Notes: generated from the letters alone by a model not told the origin. A stretch of 64,000 nt of DNA from Sphingobacterium paludis (GCF_004364125.1 NZ_SNZV01000005.1:372001-436000); one strand, 5' to 3'; positions 8,437 to 17,567 are shown, counted from the first letter of the stretch. A program made the numbers and translations.

Positions 8437-8719
8437 CGGATGATAAGTTGGAGAATTGATTGTAAGCTTTCCGTGCTGCTTCTAGTGCTTTATTTGGCGT
8501 TGGTGGATCCAGTAAGGTTTCGACAAAAAGAACCTTGTCGTTCATAGATTTTAGAATTTTAGATTCCTCTTCTATGATACGATTTGCTTCATTTTTTGCC
8601 AAAGTCACGATAAACTCTGAAACAGTCTTAAAACCACTGATCTCAGCAGCATATTTTATAAGCTCTTTATGCTCCTTACTGATACGCACATCAATTCTGT
8701 CATTTACTAACGTAGCCAT
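8405..8719 (-). CDS. DUF1778 family antitoxin (TacA type, ribbon-helix-helix)
   Basis: From ATG at 8719 the product is 104 residues; a TTG at 8731 would add four. The N-terminus NDRIDVRISKEHKELIKYAA plus FKTVSEFIV is the ribbon-helix-helix DNA-binding fold of DUF1778. The C-terminal tail after residue 60 would wrap the toxin. It neutralises the overlapping GNAT toxin and, by family precedent, represses its own promoter. A palindrome over that promoter (8741-8764) supports this. Confidence 0.85.
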   Translation of the reverse strand: MATLVNDRIDVRISKEHKELIKYAAEISGFKTVSEFIVTLAKNEANRIIEEESKILKSMNDKVLFVETLLDPPTPNKALEAARKAYNQFSNLSSDDLKGFRKKA

Positions 8720-8740
8720 AACTCTAATCAATTAACAACA

Positions 8741-8764
8741 CAAATGTACGTTATTTTACCGTAC
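8741..8764 (-). promoter_or_regulatory. Toxin-antitoxin promoter -7 element and operator palindrome
   Basis: On the minus strand TACATTTG (complement of 8741-8748) fits the TAnnTTTG -7 element, 21 bases before the antitoxin ATG. It overlaps the inverted repeat GTACGGTAAAATAACGTAC (8746-8764), in which 7 of 9 positions per arm pair. This is a good candidate operator for the ribbon-helix-helix antitoxin. Confidence 0.6.
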
Positions 8765-8791
8765 ATTTTAAGTGATTTTAAATTCATCTAC

Positions 8792-8959
8792 ATGAAAAGG
8801 TCTAAATTTCTATCCAAATCTGATCAAACTATAATACTGCTATCTACTAACAACATCAATCTCACTGATTTGATGGAATTGTCTGATGCCATAACCGGCG
8901 AATTTAGCGTCACAGATTATCTAGAATTAGACAGCCACTTTGATAGATTACCAGTGTAA
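8792..8959 (+). CDS. Short ORF, 3' end created by IS insertion; unknown
   Basis: A 55-residue frame starts at MKRSKFLSKSDQ and ends ...DSHFDRLPV. The last codon and stop (GTGTAA) are made by the first bases of the IS element at 8955, so the original gene ran further and has lost its 3' part. No continuation is recognisable after the right IS end at 10170. No family is recognised. It may be a real but truncated gene. Confidence 0.3.
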   Translation: MKRSKFLSKSDQTIILLSTNNINLTDLMELSDAITGEFSVTDYLELDSHFDRLPV

Positions 8960-9019
8960 GTATCCCAAAAAAACCGACAGCTTAAAACTGGACATAAATG
9001 TTTAAATTTAAGTAATAAG

Positions 9020-9310
9020 ATGAAAAAGACACGTTTTACAGAAACACAGATTGTGCGAGCACTCAAAGAGGGAGAAGAAGGCCGAAAGACCGATGACATC
9101 TGCCGAGAGCTTGAGATTAGCAAAGCCACCTTTTATAACTAGAAAAGTCGTTACGGTGGCATGGAAGCATCCGATGTCAAGCGCCTGAAGGAACTTGAAG
9201 AAGAAAATGCACGCTTAAAAAAGATGTTTGCCAAACTGAGTATGAACCATGATATCCTAACAGAAGTCATCACAAAAAAAGGTTGGGGCTCCGGCAACAA
9301 AAACAGTTAA
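9020..9310 (+). pseudogene. IS3-family OrfA (helix-turn-helix), nonsense-mutated
   Basis: The 97-codon frame opens MKKTRFTETQIVRALKEGEE and continues into the usual leucine-zipper ELEEENARLKKMFAKLS. Codon 41 is TAG (9140-9142) where the family has Trp in FYNWK, so the product would stop after the DNA-binding helix. The frame then runs on past the start of OrfB, as in intact relatives. Confidence 0.85.
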
Positions 9311-10124
9311 CCCAGGAGATTGTCCTAGATCACGGTTTGAGTGTCACCGGAGCCTGTAAATTGACAGGTATGTGCCGTTGACAATATTACTATGTTAGTA
9401 AGAAAGATGATAGCGCCGTTATAGCAGCATTAGATCAGCTGTCTTCTAAACATCCTGTATATGGATTTCGAAAACTAAATGCCTACCTGCGCAGGGAAGG
9501 TAAGTCATGGAACCGTAAAAAAGTATACAGAGTATATAAGCTGCTTAATATGAACAAGAAGCGGCGTGGCAAACGTCGGCTACCTGCTCGGGAGAAACAA
9601 CCTTTGGAACAACAGATCAGCATTAATCAAAAATGGAGTATGGACTTTATGAGCGATAGCTTGGCCAACGGAAACAGGTTTAGAACTTTTAATGTGTTGG
9701 ATGACTGTTCTCGTGAGATATTGTATATCGAGATAGCTACTTCAATTTCTTCTTTGCGGGTAACTCGGACACTTGAACAACTTATAGAATGGCGGGGCAA
9801 ACCGCTCTGTATACGTGTAGATAATGGGCCCGAATTCACCAGTCATCATTTTGAGCTCTGGTGTAAAGACCACGGTATCGCTATTCAATTTATCCAGCCC
9901 GGTAAGCCTATGCAGAACGGTTACATCGAACGGTTCAACCGAAGTTATCGCAAAGAAATTTTGGATGCTTATTTTTCAACTTGTCAGAAGTAAGAGAATA
10001 TACCCAGGCGTGGATGGATGAATATAATAACAACGGACCCCATGAAGGTCTTGGGAATCTCACACCAACGGAATTATCAAAAAATATTAGGCAACAACAA
10101 CAAATAAATCAATTAGTACCGTAA
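9283..10124 (+). pseudogene. IS3-family OrfB transposase (rve integrase core), broken
   Basis: The DDE core is present: Asp in QKWSMDFMSD, Asp in IRVDNGPEF and Glu in YIERFNRSYR. A TGA interrupts it near 9379 (after GMCR). A one-base deletion near 9975 shifts the last 45 codons (VREYTQAWMDEYNNN, then LGNLTPTEL) out of frame. The central open part (9550-9993) could still be read as 147 residues but lacks the ends. Confidence 0.85.
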
Positions 10125-10206
10125 ATTAGAAAAGTCCAATCCCAGCTGTCGGAAAAACGGGGTACTTACATGTCACAAAGATGTCCCTGATCTTCGTTTA
10201 AAACGC

Positions 10207-10243
10207 AAAAAAGCGGCTTTTTCGTGTAAAAAAACCGCTTTTT
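10207..10243 (-). terminator. Terminator of tRNA-Thr
   Basis: On the minus strand, about nine bases after the tRNA, AAAAAGCGGTTTTTT pairs across a short loop with GAAAAAGCCGCTTTTTT, ending in T residues. It follows the tRNA directly, so it ends that transcript. Confidence 0.75.
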
Positions 10244-10250
10244 AAACCTG

Positions 10251-10323
<73 letters not shown>

Positions 10324-10346
10324 TTAATGCTGATTACTTGGTTGTG

Positions 10347-10377
10347 CAAATATCAGAACTTTGTTTAAATTTTGCAA
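10347..10377 (-). promoter_or_regulatory. Promoter of tRNA-Thr
   Basis: On the minus strand TTG (complement of 10375-10377), a 20-base spacer and GATATTTG (complement of 10347-10354) match the Bacteroidota TTG-N19/20-TAnnTTTG pattern with one mismatch. It lies 23 bases before the tRNA. Confidence 0.6.
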
Positions 10378-10449
10378 GTGCGAAAGTGCTTTTTCTTATC
10401 CCTCGCCAATAATTCCATGATAGTCAAGGAAAAAAAAACATAATGAGAC

Positions 10450-10485
10450 ATTTTGTCTGTTAAAACTAAAATTGAGCGACAAAAT
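10450..10485. repeat. Inverted repeat upstream of clpB
   Basis: ATTTTGTC and GACAAAAT form perfect 8-bp arms 20 bases apart, about 90 bases before the clpB start. A further GACAAA follows at 10490. It could be an operator for stress control of clpB, but no known heat-shock box (such as CIRCE) is recognisable, and no clean -7/-33 pair is seen. Confidence 0.3.
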
Positions 10486-10571
10486 TTCCGACAAAGCGAA
10501 ATAAATCCAAAGGGCATATAAATTGTTAATTAGTACGAGACAGTAATACGATAAAAAAAACGAATATATAT

Positions 10572-13184
10572 ATGAATTTTAACAACTATACAATCAAAGC
10601 ACAAGAAGCTATACAAAAAGCTTCCGAAATAGCTGTTGGAAATCAACAACAAGCTATAGAACCTGCACATCTTTTGAAAGCCCTGCTGGCTGTGGATGAG
10701 AACATCGTAGGACATCTGCTTAAGAAAATGAATGCCAACTTAAACTATATCCATACCGAGGTTGATAAACTTATCGATTCTTTGCCGAAAGTAAGCGGCA
10801 GTAACGTGTACTTGAGCAATAGCAGTTCCGCTGTATTGCAGAAAGCGCAAACGTACCTCAAGGAATTCAATGACGAATTTATTTCTATTGAGCATCTTCT
10901 TCTTGCGCTGCTATCAGCAAGCGACAAAACAAGCGCGCTGCTGAAAGATCAGGGTGTTAACGAAAAAGATTTGAAGACTGCTATCAAGGAGCTTCGCGGA
11001 TCATCACGGGTAACAGACCAAAATGCCGAAGCAACCTATAATGCCTTGGGCAAATATGCACGTAACTTAAACGAATACGCCGAGTCTGGAAAACTGGATC
11101 CCGTTATCGGGCGGGATGAGGAGATACGCCGCGTGATGCAGATCTTGTCTCGACGGACGAAAAACAACCCCATCTTAGTGGGCGAACCGGGCGTTGGTAA
11201 AACGGCTATAGCAGAAGGTATAGCCTACCGGATTATTAAGGGGGATGCGCCCGAAAACCTCAAATCTAAAGTGGTGTATTCCCTCGATATGGGTGCGTTA
11301 ATTGCGGGTGCGAAATACAAGGGAGAATTTGAAGAGCGCTTAAAAGCGGTGGTGAAAGAAGTTGCTGAAAGCGATGGCGAGATCATCTTGTTTATTGATG
11401 AAATTCACACGCTGGTCGGTGCTGGCGGCGGCGAGGGTGCTATGGATGCTGCGAATATTCTAAAACCCGCATTAGCTAGGGGCGAGCTGCGTGCTATTGG
11501 TGCAACCACCTTAAATGAATTCCAAAAGTACTTCGAGAAGGATAAGGCCCTGGAACGTCGTTTCCAGAAGGTGATGGTGGAGGAGCCCGACACGCAAGAC
11601 GCAATTTCCATATTGCGCGGCTTAAAAGAGCGTTACGAGACCCACCACAAAGTTCGAATTTTGGATGAGTCGATCATCGCCGCGGTAGAGCTATCACAAC
11701 GCTATATCACTGACCGGTTCCTCCCCGATAAAGCAATCGACTTGATTGATGAAGCGGCATCGAAATTACGTCTTGAGATGGACTCTGTTCCGGAAGCAGT
11801 TGACGAGCTAAACAGACGCATTATGCAATTGGAGATAGAGCGTGAGGCGATAAAAAGAGAACATGATGAGCGTAAAGTGCAGGAGCTCTCGGAAACCATT
11901 GCTAATCTTTCTACGGAACGCGATTCGTTGAAGGCAGCTTGGCAGTCGGAAAAGACCTTAGTAGATCGGGTCAACCAAGAAATCCAACATATAGAAGACT
12001 ACAAACTGGAGGCCGATCAGGCTGAACGTGCTGGTGATTATGGTAAAGTGGCAGAGCTGCGTTACGGCAAGATCAAAGAAGCGCAAGACAAGGCCGAGCA
12101 GCTCAAATTAGAGCTGGCAGAAAAACAGCAGGACAGCCGTATGTTGAAAGAGGAGGTGACCTCTGAAGATATCGCAGATGTGGTATCGCGCTGGACCGGT
12201 ATCCCCGTCAATAAAATGATACAGTCTGAGCGTGAAAAGTTGCTAAACCTTGAAACCGAGCTACACAAGCGTGTAGCGGGCCAAGAGGAAGCTATTGAGG
12301 CTATTGCCGATGCCATCAGACGCTCGCGGGCTGGTTTGAGCGATGCGAAACGTCCTATCGGATCCTTTATCTTCTTGGGTACCACAGGTGTGGGAAAGAC
12401 AGAGCTGGCCAAAGCCCTAGCAGAGTTTTTGTTTGACGACGAACAGGCGTTGGTACGGATTGACATGTCCGAATATCAAGAACGCCATGCCGTGTCGCGC
12501 CTTATCGGTGCGCCTCCGGGCTATGTGGGTTATGATGAAGGCGGCCAATTGACTGAGGCGGTAAGACGCCGCCCGTACTCCGTTGTGCTTTTGGATGAGA
12601 TTGAAAAGGCGCATCCCGACGTGTTTAACATTTTGCTGCAGGTATTGGACGACGGACACCTCACCGATAACAAAGGCAGGGTCGTTAATTTCAAAAATAC
12701 GATTATTATCATGACGTCCAATACAGGATCAGGGGTAATACAGGAGAATTTCTTGAAACTAACGGATGAAAATCGAGATGAGGTGGTTGCAAAAACCAAA
12801 GACGAGGTCTTTGACATCCTTCAAAAATCCATCCGTCCGGAGTTCTTAAACCGTATTGACGAAGTGATTATGTTTACGCCGCTGGGCCGGCATGAAATTG
12901 GAAATATCGTGCGTATGCAGTTCAATAGGCTTCAACAGCAGCTTGCCGAACAAAACATCTTTATCACAGCGAGTGAAGATGCGCTAGATTGGCTGGGGCA
13001 GCTTGGGTACGACCCGGTGTATGGTGCGCGCCCGCTGAAACGCGTTATACAGAAGCGAATCTTGAATGAGCTATCGAAAGAAATTTTAGCGGGCAAGGTT
13101 TTACGCGATTCTACGATACAGGTGGATGTTTTCGACGGTCAGTTTGTATTTATCAACAAAGATACGGCCGAACAGATCTCGTAA
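10572..13184 (+). CDS. clpB: ATP-dependent disaggregase ClpB
   Basis: The 870-residue protein has the full ClpB layout. A double Clp-N domain (residues 1-150) precedes NBD1 with Walker [10 protein letters not shown] near 204 and Walker [10 protein letters not shown] near 276. The coiled-coil middle domain spans about 405-530. NBD2 has Walker [10 protein letters not shown] near 603 and Walker [10 protein letters not shown]. With DnaK it pulls polypeptides out of aggregates in the cytoplasm. The middle domain separates it from ClpA and ClpC. It is a single-gene unit, preceded by an inverted repeat and followed by a strong terminator. Confidence 0.98.
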   Translation: MNFNNYTIKAQEAIQKASEIAVGNQQQAIEPAHLLKALLAVDENIVGHLLKKMNANLNYIHTEVDKLIDSLPKVSGSNVYLSNSSSAVLQKAQTYLKEFNDEFISIEHLLLALLSASDKTSALLKDQGVNEKDLKTAIKELRGSSRVTDQNAEATYNALGKYARNLNEYAESGKLDPVIGRDEEIRRVMQILSRRTKNNPILVGEPGVGKTAIAEGIAYRIIKGDAPENLKSKVVYSLDMGALIAGAKYKGEFEERLKAVVKEVAESDGEIILFIDEIHTLVGAGGGEGAMDAANILKPALARGELRAIGATTLNEFQKYFEKDKALERRFQKVMVEEPDTQDAISILRGLKERYETHHKVRILDESIIAAVELSQRYITDRFLPDKAIDLIDEAASKLRLEMDSVPEAVDELNRRIMQLEIEREAIKREHDERKVQELSETIANLSTERDSLKAAWQSEKTLVDRVNQEIQHIEDYKLEADQAERAGDYGKVAELRYGKIKEAQDKAEQLKLELAEKQQDSRMLKEEVTSEDIADVVSRWTGIPVNKMIQSEREKLLNLETELHKRVAGQEEAIEAIADAIRRSRAGLSDAKRPIGSFIFLGTTGVGKTELAKALAEFLFDDEQALVRIDMSEYQERHAVSRLIGAPPGYVGYDEGGQLTEAVRRRPYSVVLLDEIEKAHPDVFNILLQVLDDGHLTDNKGRVVNFKNTIIIMTSNTGSGVIQENFLKLTDENRDEVVAKTKDEVFDILQKSIRPEFLNRIDEVIMFTPLGRHEIGNIVRMQFNRLQQQLAEQNIFITASEDALDWLGQLGYDPVYGARPLKRVIQKRILNELSKEILAGKVLRDSTIQVDVFDGQFVFINKDTAEQIS

Positions 13185-13212
13185 AACGACCTTCTTCGAC
13201 AAAGCATACTAT

Positions 13213-13257
13213 TAGGCTGCAGTCGTATTTCTTTAACGATACGATTGCAGCCTTTCT
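13213..13257. terminator. Bidirectional terminator between clpB and the protease gene
   Basis: AGGCTGCA-TCGTAT pairs with ATACGA-TGCAGCCT across a short loop, with one mismatch in the stem. T-rich sequence on one side and A-rich sequence on the other let it serve both convergent genes. Confidence 0.8.
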
Positions 13258-13261
13258 TACG

Positions 13262-14614
13262 TTACGGCATTTCCTGATAGGGTATCGGGTCTATCAATTG
13301 AAATTTAAGATCTTTCAGCTCTCCATTTCGCAGCAGCGTTATACGGATGGTTTCACCTACGCGGGCATGTAAGGTTTCCATAATTTTGGATAAACTGTAT
13401 CGCGCAAGGTCTTTGCCGTTTATTTTCAGCAGCTCATCCCCCACTTGAACGCCTGCTAAGGCCGCGGGACCGCTCTTCCGCAGTCCGGCGACACGATAGG
13501 TAGGGCGCAATACAAAGGAATACCGCATGTTGTCATTCGACAGATCAATCTTTATGCCCTCGTTATGCCCATAAGAATTTGACGTTCCCTCCTGCTTGTT
13601 GGGTTGTGTAATGAGCTCTTTTTTCCAAATCATGCCATCATGCTTGACATCCATTCCAGCCATATTCAGAAAAAACGGCTTGGCGAACATGCGGTTTCTT
13701 CGAAGAAATAAGACTTCCCGTTCATAGTCGATAAATACGTCAAATCGTTGCAAGGTCTGGCTTCCTACCGAGCCGATACGATCTGGCGTCAGCTTGCTCA
13801 TAAAAACTGCAGCAGAGTCCGGGTAGGCCACAATAGGATTACGGATCTTGAAATTACCTATATCAACTGCTTTTATGCGATTTCGCCGACCGTAAATCTC
13901 CCCGTTAAAACCCCGTCCAATATATTCTTCAACATAGGGAGCCGCAACGTGGTAATCGGGCAACAAAAACGGAAACAACATGAGCGGATCCGTATTGCCC
14001 ATGTCCAGCAACATTTTACCATGTGCATAATTATACGCATCTCCAAGCCTCGCCTCTATGTAAGGTCGGTCATTCTCGATCTGCATAGCCACGGGCGTGT
14101 AGTTGCGAATAACGTTATCGTACCGATAGCCGTGGGGGTACAAGGTCATTTTTTTTGTGACGTAATCCATGCGAATAGCAAAACTATAAAAGAATTTGGA
14201 ACCCAAAATACCGTTGATAGCTACTCCGACATCAGTCGAGATGTCCAGTTCGGAAGCCTCTATAACATACAGCCAATGCAAAGAGTCGACAGCAACATCA
14301 GCTACTTCAACGATATTTCCGCTCGAGCGTATCCCTTCAACCCCCTCCTCCATGCCGATGCCCTGGAAACGCATCTTATTTTGATTGTTAAGGTAAAGGG
14401 AATCATCGGTCTGCGCAAAGAGTATGGTTTCCTTCACACCCGTGTCTAAAAGAAATGAAAATAATATACCATTGATTTTGAGGGGTAAAAGCACGACGTT
14501 GTTGTGCAATTCAAACTTTACGGTCACTGGTTTGTTATTCTTAAGTCTAAAGATGCCCTGGCCATGTAAAATACATGGCGTACATAAAGCCATCAGGTAG
14601 ACATACCATTTCAT
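13262..14614 (-). CDS. Secreted aspartyl protease-like protein with PDZ domain
   Basis: The protein has 450 residues with a signal peptide (MKWYVYLMALCTPCILHGQG). The retropepsin-like half holds the active-site triad FLLDTG (near residue 55). A second half-site, LLDMGNTDP near residue 200, has Asp-Met-Gly in place of Asp-Thr/Ser-Gly. A PDZ domain closes the protein (GPAALAGVQVGDELLKING, residues about 375-445). This two-part layout is common in Bacteroidota periplasmic proteins annotated as aspartyl protease family. Substrates are unknown. It is convergent with clpB and divergent from the L,D-transpeptidase lipoprotein. Confidence 0.8.
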   Translation of the reverse strand: MKWYVYLMALCTPCILHGQGIFRLKNNKPVTVKFELHNNVVLLPLKINGILFSFLLDTGVKETILFAQTDDSLYLNNQNKMRFQGIGMEEGVEGIRSSGNIVEVADVAVDSLHWLYVIEASELDISTDVGVAINGILGSKFFYSFAIRMDYVTKKMTLYPHGYRYDNVIRNYTPVAMQIENDRPYIEARLGDAYNYAHGKMLLDMGNTDPLMLFPFLLPDYHVAAPYVEEYIGRGFNGEIYGRRNRIKAVDIGNFKIRNPIVAYPDSAAVFMSKLTPDRIGSVGSQTLQRFDVFIDYEREVLFLRRNRMFAKPFFLNMAGMDVKHDGMIWKKELITQPNKQEGTSNSYGHNEGIKIDLSNDNMRYSFVLRPTYRVAGLRKSGPAALAGVQVGDELLKINGKDLARYSLSKIMETLHARVGETIRITLLRNGELKDLKFQLIDPIPYQEMP

Positions 14615-14747
14615 TTACATATTTATAATTGGAGCGCATACGAATGTAGCGATTTTATCGCGATAATGCACTAATCCGCAGCATCGGTATGCAGCAAGCA
14701 ATGATTATATTTGGAAGATTGGACGTAAAAAACGAAAGTGACCATAC

Positions 14748-15788
14748 ATGAAATTATACAGTAAATTAGTTTTCCTAGCATGCAGTTTGGCGGTTATAGC
14801 TTGTAACCAACCGAACACCACTAAAAATGAAAAAACTGATCCTGCCGAGCAGCGACGATTAGACTCGCTGGACGCTGTAAAAAAAGCGGAGGAAGAAGCC
14901 AAAAAAAAGCCACGTACCGCAGAAGACATTAAACTGTCGAAAGAACTGTCGTACGACAAACACACGTTGGAAGATAGCTATTCCTACAAAGACACCAGCC
15001 GTGTTTTTCAGTTGGACAAAATAAAAGAGCGGCTCGCCTTCGTGGAGAATTTTCAGCGCGCGCCTGCGTCATACGTTGTGCTTCAAAACCATAAAAACAA
15101 AAATCAGGAAGCGCCGCTCGTGAAAAAATACCGTAGAAATGAATATACGCGTATTTCGGACACGTTGGGCAATGAGCGCTATCAATCCGCGCCGCTTTAT
15201 GTACCCGGCGAAACAGAGCGTCCGACGGTCTATGGTCGCGATGGCTTTCTAGCAAAGTTACGAAGCAGTGATACCTTGGATATGGTGAAAGTGGAAGGCG
15301 TTTCCTTTGAAGGAACCTGGGAAGCACCAAAGCGCTATGTGAAAGCCCTTGGCGATTCGGTAGACTTTCATCATGTCGTGTTTGTGGATGTAACCAACCA
15401 AAATATCATGACCGTAGAAAGAACCGGCGATTGCGATTGGGTTATACGCAGTATGAACCCGGCAACGACAGGCCGACATAAGCCACCCTATGCACAGGAG
15501 ACGCCGACAGGCGTATACGTCGTGCAAGAAAAGAAAACAAAGATGTACTATTACAAGGATGGCACGACAAACATAGAAGGCTACGCACCTTACGCCAGTC
15601 GATTCACCAATGGAGCCTACGTACACGGTGTGCCAGTGAATAACCCGAAAGGTTCGATTATTGAGTACAGCTGGTCATTGGGCACTACGCCAAGGTCGCA
15701 CATGTGTGTGCGGAACGCCTCGTCACATGCGAAGTTTGTTTTCGACTGGGCGAAGAAGTTTAACGCGCTCGTCATCGTTATAGATTGA
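14748..15788 (+). CDS. L,D-transpeptidase lipoprotein (YkuD domain)
   Basis: The 346-residue product is a lipoprotein (lipobox VIAC, Cys19), followed by a charged linker (residues 25-75). The C-terminal YkuD domain has the His of YVHGVPV and the catalytic stretch RSHMCVRNAS with its Cys. Such enzymes make 3-3 peptidoglycan cross-links or anchor proteins in the periplasm. The catalytic loop reads SLGTTPRSHMC, slightly longer than the usual SHGCxR. Another L,D-transpeptidase of a different family follows 71 bases later. Confidence 0.85.
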   Translation: MKLYSKLVFLACSLAVIACNQPNTTKNEKTDPAEQRRLDSLDAVKKAEEEAKKKPRTAEDIKLSKELSYDKHTLEDSYSYKDTSRVFQLDKIKERLAFVENFQRAPASYVVLQNHKNKNQEAPLVKKYRRNEYTRISDTLGNERYQSAPLYVPGETERPTVYGRDGFLAKLRSSDTLDMVKVEGVSFEGTWEAPKRYVKALGDSVDFHHVVFVDVTNQNIMTVERTGDCDWVIRSMNPATTGRHKPPYAQETPTGVYVVQEKKTKMYYYKDGTTNIEGYAPYASRFTNGAYVHGVPVNNPKGSIIEYSWSLGTTPRSHMCVRNASSHAKFVFDWAKKFNALVIVID

Positions 15789-15859
15789 TCTTGACATAAT
15801 TTAACACTTTGATTAGCAAATTTTTACTAATTTTGCATGTGAATCAAAGATATGTGTGT

Positions 15860-16627
15860 ATGCGTAGTTTATTTTTTGTAATGTTGACGGGGTTGTTTGT
15901 GAGTTATATACCGGCCACGTTATCTGAAGATTTTAAATCAAATTCCATTAAAACCATTTCCGAAAAACCTGAAGAAGCCAAATCAGCAAGTCAGCTTTTA
16001 TACGACAAGATGAATTTGTCTCAGGTTTTAAAATTCGAAGCTTTCGATCAAGCTTTTCAGGGATACAACCTCTTGCATCCCCGAAAAACGAATATTTTAA
16101 CAGTCATCGACTTTACGCTGCCGTCTACGGATAAAAGAATGGTGGTGCTAGACATGCAAAAAGAGAAGGTTTTGTTTCACACCATCGTTTCTCACGGTAA
16201 AAATTCGGGTGAAAAATATGCGAAATCATTTTCCAACAGACATGGTTCCTACCAGAGTTCGCTAGGCTTCTATGAAACACAAAACACCTACCAAGGTGGC
16301 AATGGTTATTCGCTGGTATTGAATGGTTTAGAAAAAGGAATTAATGACCAAGCAAAGGCCCGGGCAGTAGTTATTCACGGTGCAGATTATTGCAGCGAAT
16401 CCATTATCAAATCTACCGGTCGCTTGGGTAGAAGCTACGGTTGTCCCGCGTTGCCTCGGGAACTGACTAAACCTATTATCAATGCGATAAAAGGCGGCAG
16501 CCTGCTCTATATTTATGCAGAGAATAAAGAATATATGGCTTCGACGAAAGTGCTTGCACCGGTAACCAAGGGTGGCCTGCTTGCGCAGCATGATGATGTC
16601 GTGCAGGAAACCGATCGCTTGAATTAA
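15860..16627 (+). CDS. Murein L,D-transpeptidase catalytic domain protein (YkuD_2)
   Basis: From ATG at 15860 the product is 255 residues with a signal peptide (MRSLFFVMLTGLFVSYIPA). A TTG 51 bases earlier is possible, but it would place the signal peptide internally and lies in a promoter-like stretch (TAATTTTG at 15828-15835). The catalytic domain shows VVIHGADYCS and SYGCPALP, the YkuD_2 His and Cys sites. It would cross-link or trim murein in the periplasm. It follows another L,D-transpeptidase in the same direction and ends at a strong terminator. Confidence 0.88.
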   Translation: MRSLFFVMLTGLFVSYIPATLSEDFKSNSIKTISEKPEEAKSASQLLYDKMNLSQVLKFEAFDQAFQGYNLLHPRKTNILTVIDFTLPSTDKRMVVLDMQKEKVLFHTIVSHGKNSGEKYAKSFSNRHGSYQSSLGFYETQNTYQGGNGYSLVLNGLEKGINDQAKARAVVIHGADYCSESIIKSTGRLGRSYGCPALPRELTKPIINAIKGGSLLYIYAENKEYMASTKVLAPVTKGGLLAQHDDVVQETDRLN

Positions 16628-16700
16628 GTGAAGCACATTTTATACAAGATACTGGAGCCAAAAGAACGGTTTAGCAGTAAACTTGTACTGTTGATATAAC

Positions 16701-16744
16701 AAAGCTAGTGTAAGCTCCTAAGGGGCCGACACTAGCTTTTTTTT
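16701..16744. terminator. Terminator after the L,D-transpeptidase gene
   Basis: AAAGCTAGTGT pairs with ACACTAGCTTT around a 17-base loop, followed by eight T on the plus strand. The A-run on the other side allows use by the convergent quinone-reductase gene. Confidence 0.85.
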
Positions 16745-16814
16745 GTCGCTCTCCTTCCCAAGCTTGCGCACATGCAGCAATTTATAGCGGTGCATCCACC
16801 TGTACCCGGCCGCC

Positions 16815-17486
16815 TTAGTACCTGCCTACATCAAAAACATCTTCTGTCATTAAATTTTTCAATCTACCCTCCCATCGGCTAAGCATTTGCTCTCGCTCTG
16901 CTGCAGACAGATGAGCTACGGCGTAATTAATTTCGGGCGCAAGTACAGAAAAACCTACATAGGCTAGCATGCCGCGATGGATATGTTTTAAGATGTTGTA
17001 GATATCGCCATACTCGCCTGTTGGTTCATAAGCGCTGGCGGGACTGCCCGTGGTCAATGACAGCATCGCCCTCTTACCTTTCAAGGCGCCGCTAACATAC
17101 GGCACGCGACCGGCACCATACACTCTTCCGCTGGAAAAAACACGGTCCACCCAACCCTTTAAGATAGCGGGTACTGAAAACCACCATAACGGAAATTGCC
17201 AAATCATCATATCGCACCAAAGCAGCTTTTCATGTTCGTCTGCAATAAGCGGAACAAAACCGTTGTGTAAAGTGGCATGGTTCTCTTCCATACCTAACTT
17301 CAAGAATGTGGGGTCAAGCACCGTCTGAAAGTTGTGCCTATCGGAGCGCGGATCGAACGGCATGCGATAGAGATCCGTACATTGAACTTCATGTCCTTGT
17401 TGCTGCAACACGTTGACCGCTGTTTGGTGCATAGCCAGATTAAAGCTTTTTGCTTCGGGATGAGCGACGACTAGTAATACTTTCAT
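16815..17486 (-). CDS. NAD(P)H-dependent quinone reductase, flavodoxin-like fold
   Basis: The protein has 223 residues. It begins MKVLLVVAHPEAKSFN and contains FPLWWFSVPAILKGWVDRVF, the hallmark of the NQO1/MdaB/KefF family that binds FAD or FMN and reduces quinones by two electrons. It is cytoplasmic and probably detoxifying. The gene is divergent from an AraC-type regulator; its -7 element TAAATTTG lies within a 14-bp inverted repeat (17502-17546), which points to control by that regulator. Confidence 0.88.
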   Translation of the reverse strand: MKVLLVVAHPEAKSFNLAMHQTAVNVLQQQGHEVQCTDLYRMPFDPRSDRHNFQTVLDPTFLKLGMEENHATLHNGFVPLIADEHEKLLWCDMMIWQFPLWWFSVPAILKGWVDRVFSSGRVYGAGRVPYVSGALKGKRAMLSLTTGSPASAYEPTGEYGDIYNILKHIHRGMLAYVGFSVLAPEINYAVAHLSAAEREQMLSRWEGRLKNLMTEDVFDVGRY

Positions 17487-17501
17487 AACATTTCCTTTTC
17501 A

Positions 17502-17546
17502 ACAAATTTATACCAATATACATACACATAAATGGTATAAATTTGT
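17502..17546. promoter_or_regulatory. Inverted-repeat operator holding both divergent -7 elements
   Basis: ACAAATTTATACCA (17502-17515) and its exact complement TGGTATAAATTTGT (17533-17546) are 31 bp apart start to start, about three helical turns. Each arm contains TAAATTTG, a perfect TAnnTTTG element, one per strand. The two would give short leaders for the reductase and the regulator genes. A regulator bound here would sit on both promoters. No -33 TTG is obvious for either. Confidence 0.7.
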
Positions 17547-17567
17547 GATAAATCGGTATTTTTACAT

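Larger units (their letters stand above)
8955..10170 (+). mobile_element. Degenerate IS3-family insertion sequence
   Basis: The element is 1216 bp with imperfect terminal inverted repeats. The left end reads TGTAAGTATCCC and then CCGACAGCT; the right end on the opposite strand reads TGTAAGTACCCC and then CCGACAGCT. It starts TG and ends CA as IS3 elements do. It contains orfA and orfB with nonsense codons and a frameshift, so it cannot make its own transposase. No matching target-site duplication is seen (CAG on the left, TGT on the right), suggesting later rearrangement. Confidence 0.85.

Noticed and set aside
8955..10170. Active insertion sequence
   Set aside because: Nonsense codons in orfA and orfB, a frameshift in orfB and no target duplication show it is dead.
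13748..14449. 233-codon frame opposite the aspartyl protease gene
   Set aside because: The minus-strand product has a signal peptide, a catalytic DTG and a PDZ domain, so the other strand is a shadow.
15809..15859. TTG start for the second L,D-transpeptidase
   Set aside because: It would put the signal peptide 17 residues inside the protein and overlaps a promoter-like stretch.
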